DNA from: Physcia stellaris
Taxonomy: Eukaryota > Ascomycota > Lecanoromycetes > Caliciales > Physciaceae
Assembly: GCA_018902385.1 (NCBI GenBank)
Contig: JABSSW010000007.1
Coordinates: forward strand, 744,001 to 808,000
DNA: 64,000 nt
Reading direction: 5' to 3'
Part shown: positions 60,037 through 64,000 of the stretch, one piece after another
How the letters are laid out: each line of letters begins with the position of its first letter
Position numbering within the stretch: the stretch's first letter is position 1
Made by a program: the position numbers and the translations under genes
The notes under the pieces: model-generated
What the model was told of the DNA's origin: nothing
Seen by the model: only the letters and a program-made list of their open reading frames with translations
Databases searched by the model: none

Positions 60037-61930
60037 ATGCAGTCCTACCACGCGTCTCCTATCGTCGATATCCGCGTCGGTGCCAGCGAACCTCAAAAGA
60101 TCTTTCACATCCACCAGCAACTTCTCGAGCAAAACTCCCACCACTTCCAAGCCCTCGCTCAGTCCTGGACCCCCTCCACAACGCCCAGACTCGTAACCCT
60201 TCCGCATCTCCACCCCGACGCTTTCGAAATCTTCGGCAAGTACATCTACAACCACCGAGATGTGGGCGACCTGGACATCCTTTCCGCAATTCAAGCCTAC
60301 CTTCTGGGCGTGAGGCTCGAGGCGCAAGCTTTCAAGGAGCGCATGCTCCAGGTGCTGCTGGACAGTCTTCGATGGGCTACGGCGATGAGCGCGGATCAGG
60401 TTGTGGAGCTGATGACTATTGTTTATGTGGGCACTTCGCAGGGAGATCCGTTGAGGCAGGTGCTCGCGAGTCATCGTTGGGCTGTGACGAATGACATGGC
60501 GACTTCTGAAGCTTCGGATACTGCAGTTTCTGATAATGAGGGGGACTCGCGCTTCAACTCGCATAGCCCTCGGCTTGCCTCCGCAGAAGTCTTTGGCAGC
60601 CCGGATACTTTGAGAGCGACTTCTGCTTTTGGGTCTACGGGGGTTAGTCCAGCAAGCTCAGTCTTTGGAGTCTCGCGATCAGGTTCACCGAACTCTGGTT
60701 TTGGAAGTTCACGACGCGGTGCGTTAAGCTCACGATCTGGAGTGTCACAATCTGGTCCAGCAAGCTCAGTCTTTGGAGTCTCACGATCAAGTTCACCATG
60801 TTCTGGCCTTGGAAGTTCACGACACAGTGCATCAAGCTCACTATTTGGAGTCTCACAATCTGGTCCAGCAAGCTCAACCTTTGGAGTCTCACGATCCAAT
60901 TCACCGAGCTCCGTTTATGGAGCTTCGCGACGCGGTGCTTCAAGCCCACCCTTCGGAATCCCACGACTTGGTCCACCAAGCTCGGCTTCTGGATACCAAC
61001 AACACCACCCCTCGCGCCGCACCTCTACATTTTCCGGGTTTACACCCTTCACCTCATCTTTCGGGGCTCCGCAGTCCCGCCACTCCACATCGCAGTACGC
61101 GCCCTCGAGCACAGCTTGCACTTTTCCGTGGTCCAACCCAGCAAGAGAGACTTACTCACCGCCGGGGTCGTTCGGCTCTAATAACTCATCCTATGGGCGA
61201 CCATCCCCTGCTTTTAGGCGAGCTACAGTAACGATGCCGGATAGTCCAGCGTATTCCACATTATCTCGCGCTTTTGTACCCAGCAGCCAGGTCTACGGCG
61301 CATCGGGCCTTGCTTTCAGACCCAGGAGCCCAGTTTACCCCCACTATCTCCAGCTTTCCCTCCTGCGCGAAACATGCCCTACGCCCCAGCGGCCCCAGCT
61401 TTTACGCCCATGCCGAACAGCCCAGTCTACGCGCCAGCACCACCACCTTTTGCACCCAACAACCCAGCCTACTCCCAAGCACCCCCATCATTTGCACCAG
61501 CACCAACCACGCAAAACACCTTCGCCTTCATTCCCATACAGGAGTCTACAATCCCTCACGCCCAGCTTATCTCCCAGCATCCCCGGCACCAACTACGCAA
61601 AACAACCAAGCCTACTCCCCAGCACCCCGACCTTTCCCACCCATCGCAATCCCACCGACGGCGAACCCGCACCACAGTCAAGCATACCCAGCTGCAGGCT
61701 ACACGCAGGATATCCACTACAATCCCTCACGTCCCGCCCATCTCCCACCATCCCCATCTTTCCCACCCATCACAAACCCGCAAGACAACCAAGCCTACCC
61801 AGCTTTCCCACCCACAGCAAACCCGCACCACAGCCAAGGCTACACGCGGGATGGTCCCTACGCATCCGTGGAAACGGCACCGAATAGCCCGATCGGGGAA
61901 AGCGTGCCTGGGTTTCCGGCTTGGATATAG
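60037..61930 (+). CDS. BTB/POZ protein with FG/proline-rich repeat tail; two likely frame slips
   Basis: The ATG at 60037 opens a BTB domain (about residues 1-110: PIVDIRVGASEPQKIFHIHQ, LEQNSHHFQAL, FEIFGKYIYNH, VRLEAQAFKERML), a protein-interaction fold often used in Cul3 ubiquitin ligases. Residues about 200-320 are a tandem array of a 36-residue unit with FG motifs (ASSVFGVSRS). The continuous frame ends at 61887. After about 61,345, in a run of Cs, coherent proline-rich sequence continues in another frame (NMPYAPAAPAFTPMPNSPVY), and after about 61,540 in a third (GVYNPSRPAYLPASPAP ... SVPGFPAWI) to a TAG at 61928-61930. Each step corresponds to one missing base. So the ancestral C-terminus was probably proline/tyrosine-rich, and the window carries either decay or sequence errors. 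Confidence 0.75.
60647..60990 (+). repeat. 108-bp minisatellite, about 3.2 copies, coding
   Basis: The word GTCCAGCAAGCTC recurs at 60647, 60755, 60863 and (variant) 60971, exactly 108 bp apart, so the unit is 36 codons and length changes keep the frame. Within each unit a half-repeat with VFGVSRS and FGSSR motifs is visible. Confidence 0.9.
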
Positions 61931-62860
61931 AGATGGAGAAGAATATATGATTAGAAGGGGATGTAGGGGGAGATGGAGGGAGGGGGAGAGAAGGAGGGAA
62001 GTGGTGGCAACAGCAAGTGAAATAGTAGAAAAAGGTGGATATAGATTGATGAATACGATGGGGCATGCATGCTATGTAGAGAGAGGGAGATATGAATGGA
62101 AATGTGATCATGAAGCATGCGGGATAAGGGCTTAGTATGCAGAGTACGAGAAAAGACATTCGTGCTGTACTTCTACACGCGCACTCTTTGAGATCCGAAA
62201 CTTCGACATGCATGCCAAAATAGAATCAATCATATATGCTTCTCAAATTATTCTTCGACGGATTGAATTTGAATTTCTGTTTGATTTTCATCGCTCAAGT
62301 TTCATCGTTTCACTTTCATTTTTCGTTCATTTTTCTTTTTTTTTCTTTTCGCTTCTAAAAGCTTTTCAAATTTTTTTTTTTTTTCTTTTTCATAAGCTTT
62401 CCAAATTTTAAATTAAAAGTTTCACAAGTAGATTTTTTTCATCTCAATCATTCTATTTACGATTTGGTTCTTGGAAAGTCTTGAGAATTATTGAAAGAAT
62501 CATGGGTGACTATCATTCTATTGCTCTGAATCTCGTTATTCTAGGTAAGTTACATGCAGGTGGAAGCACAAGGAGTGTGCGAGTGCCAAAACACTAGTCT
62601 CAACAAGAACGCACTAGTCCTTCTTTCGTCAAATTATATCAATTGGATTTTGACTGCAGCACATTTGCGGAAGCTGTATTTTCAACACTCTTTCACAGCA
62701 ATCGCTTGTGCCATCTGCTCTATATCTTAACGAGCCCAGCCTGAAGCTTCCGTGCAAGCTTTCTCAACGACGTAGCTTCTGAAACTTCTTCAGCGATGTG
62801 ACTCTTTCAGCGATGCGTTGTCTGAAGTTTCCGAACAAGCTCTCTCAACGTGATGAGATC
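61931..62860. other. Purine-rich tract and AT-rich intergenic DNA
   Basis: A GA/GGAG-rich tract lies at about 61,930-62,010 just after the BTB gene. Poly-T runs occur at 62335-62395. No gene supported. Confidence 0.5.
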
Positions 62861-63300
62861 ATGCATCGATGCGAAGACTGCAGAAACGAACGAATCGAGA
62901 TCCGATACACGTATTGACTTGAGATATGACGTAAAGTCGATTTGTAAGACGTGCGATCGAGCATCTGAAGAATTGCGACGTTCTGAATGTCTCGACGAGG
63001 TGAAGCATCGATGTGAAATCTGATACCTGAAATTTGTTAAAAGATACACCATGAAGCAAGTATCCTATGCTTGAGTTCTGCGATGACGAACGAGAATGCA
63101 AATCACACCATGTAGCATCATTGTGAATCTCAAAGTTCTCAGGCATTGCTTGCGACATCAATGGCCGAATATCCATGCAATTTGGCTGTCGAAAGTCCAT
63201 AGGGTATGTCAACGATGTGAGCCAGACAGAAGATGATCGAGAAATCGATAAGAAAGGTAGTGCATCGAATGCGAACAGACTTCTGCGAGCATACATCGAT
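62860..63300 (-). mobile_element. Possible Copia-like remnant
   Basis: On the minus strand a stretch near 63,140-63,200 reads YGLSTAKLHGYSAIDVASN and one near 63,060-63,090 reads SSIGYLLHG, faintly like the GYSDAD and S-x-GY blocks of Copia RNase H. It is a broken, short remnant at best; the family call is weak. Confidence 0.25.
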
Positions 63301-63474
63301 GCAAAGAGTGCAGATTCGAGCTTTTCTGACGTGACTAGAACCTGTCAGAGAATCAGATCGATTAGTATGCGAAAAGGTCAAATATCTTCAACATTATTTG
63401 TCCTTCTTGATCGATTCTTGAGTTCTTGATCGAGTTCCTGTCCTTCTTGCAAGACCGAGATGTAATGGCTGCAT

Positions 63475-63615
63475 AGTACGCTCCTTCGAAGCGATACTAT
63501 GTGACTTCATAGTTGTATCTGTACAGTACGCTCCCCCGAAGCGATACTATGTGACTCCAAGTCGAGTTTCGAGTGTGTAATGACTGAATAGTACGCTCCC
63601 TCGAAGCGGTACTAT
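63475..63615 (+). repeat. Three copies of a 26-bp hairpin repeat
   Basis: AGTACGCTCC, a 2-3 base loop, then GAAGCG[AG]TACTAT occur at 63475-63500, 63525-63550 and 63590-63615. Copies 1 and 3 also share the upstream words TGTAATG[GA]CTG; copies 1 and 2 share downstream GTGACT. Each can fold on itself (AGTACGCT with AGCGnTACT). They could lie in a retroelement LTR or leader, but no partner LTR lies in the window. Confidence 0.75.
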
Positions 63616-64000
63616 CTAGTCTGTTTCTTCTCCTCTAACAACTGTTCGCACAGTACGTCAAGTACGACGACTGTACTCACTCTCTCTCTCTCGTATTTAT
63701 CGAGCGACTAAGTCTCAAAGAATAGTAAAAAAAGAGACAATTGATTAGTCGTGTTAAATCAAGACGAAGTCACAACAGAGATAAGTTTCTATCAAATTCG
63801 TGAAACAATAAAACAAAGCATACAAATTCTAAAGCTTTTTCAGGCCGAAATAGGGCGAGAGGGGCGAGATATCGAATCCATTAAAACAACAACTTTTATG
63901 CTCCCCCAGGCCATGGCCGATCAACGGTTAATAGGGTGGGGTGGGCGGGCAAACAAACAAACAAACAACATCATGCTAACTCCCCCAAAGTAGTGACCCC
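63616..64000. other. Repeat-like window end
   Basis: AT-rich sequence with (TC)n at 63680-63692 and a CAAA microsatellite at 63950-63968. No supported gene; it may continue into a repeat outside the window. Confidence 0.4.

Noticed and set aside
62208-62411. Phenylalanine-rich 67-codon frame
   Set aside because: It is a translation of poly-T/TTC DNA.
1-64000. CRISPR arrays, bacterial operons, integrative elements
   Set aside because: Spliced genes and fungal families throughout; no spaced direct repeats of CRISPR type.

Overview
The window comes from a filamentous ascomycete (Pezizomycotina). The evidence is short 40-60 nt introns with GTRNGT donors and CTRAY branch points, a HET-domain protein, a Zn2Cys6 regulator, a CFEM-GPCR/rhodopsin-like membrane protein, a fungal P450, and families seen mainly in Pezizomycotina (HeLo-like/DUF7580-type, DUF6604-like, CorA-like with a long N-terminal part). 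A Leotiomycete or Dothideomycete is an inference only. All exon models below were built by eye from splice motifs, phase and family alignment from memory.

Layout. 0.1-8 kb: a small unknown gene, a gene-poor gap, and a five-exon gene for a 1541-residue beta-rich/coiled-coil protein. 8.9-14 kb: one old, heavily broken Ty1/Copia element with recognisable LTRs, whose interior almost lacks CC and GG dinucleotides. 14-16.5 kb: microsatellites and apparently empty DNA. 16.5-18.8 kb: a HET gene. 19.8-27.2 kb: a compact nitrogen-scavenging neighbourhood, with a Zn2Cys6 regulator, an NCS1 permease and, divergent from the permease across a GATA-rich spacer, a fused isochorismatase-type amidohydrolase / allophanate-hydrolase-type amidase. 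28.4-36.6 kb: a protein kinase with a helical N-terminal half, a divergent HeLo-like/pseudokinase-like protein, and a nine-part CorA-like transporter, a set that resembles fungal self/non-self and signalling loci. 37.2-41.6 kb: HMG-CoA lyase and a P450 with one reading-frame break just before the haem loop. 43.4-46.2 kb: a rhodopsin-type seven-helix protein and a small secreted six-cysteine protein. 47.2-52.4 kb: housekeeping genes DPH1 (diphthamide), MGS1/WRNIP1 (replication ATPase) and a kynurenine-type aminotransferase. 52.8-62 kb: two unknown proteins, a large DUF6604-type protein, and a BTB protein with an FG-rich 108-bp minisatellite tail. 62.2-64 kb: AT-rich, repeat-like sequence with three hairpin repeats and possible retroelement remains.

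The most interesting points are the unusual mutation signature of the Copia fossil (not the classical CpA type), the regulator-permease-fusion enzyme cluster, the kinase/HeLo/CorA trio, and a recurring pattern of single-base frame breaks in otherwise intact genes, which may be gene decay or residual assembly indels.
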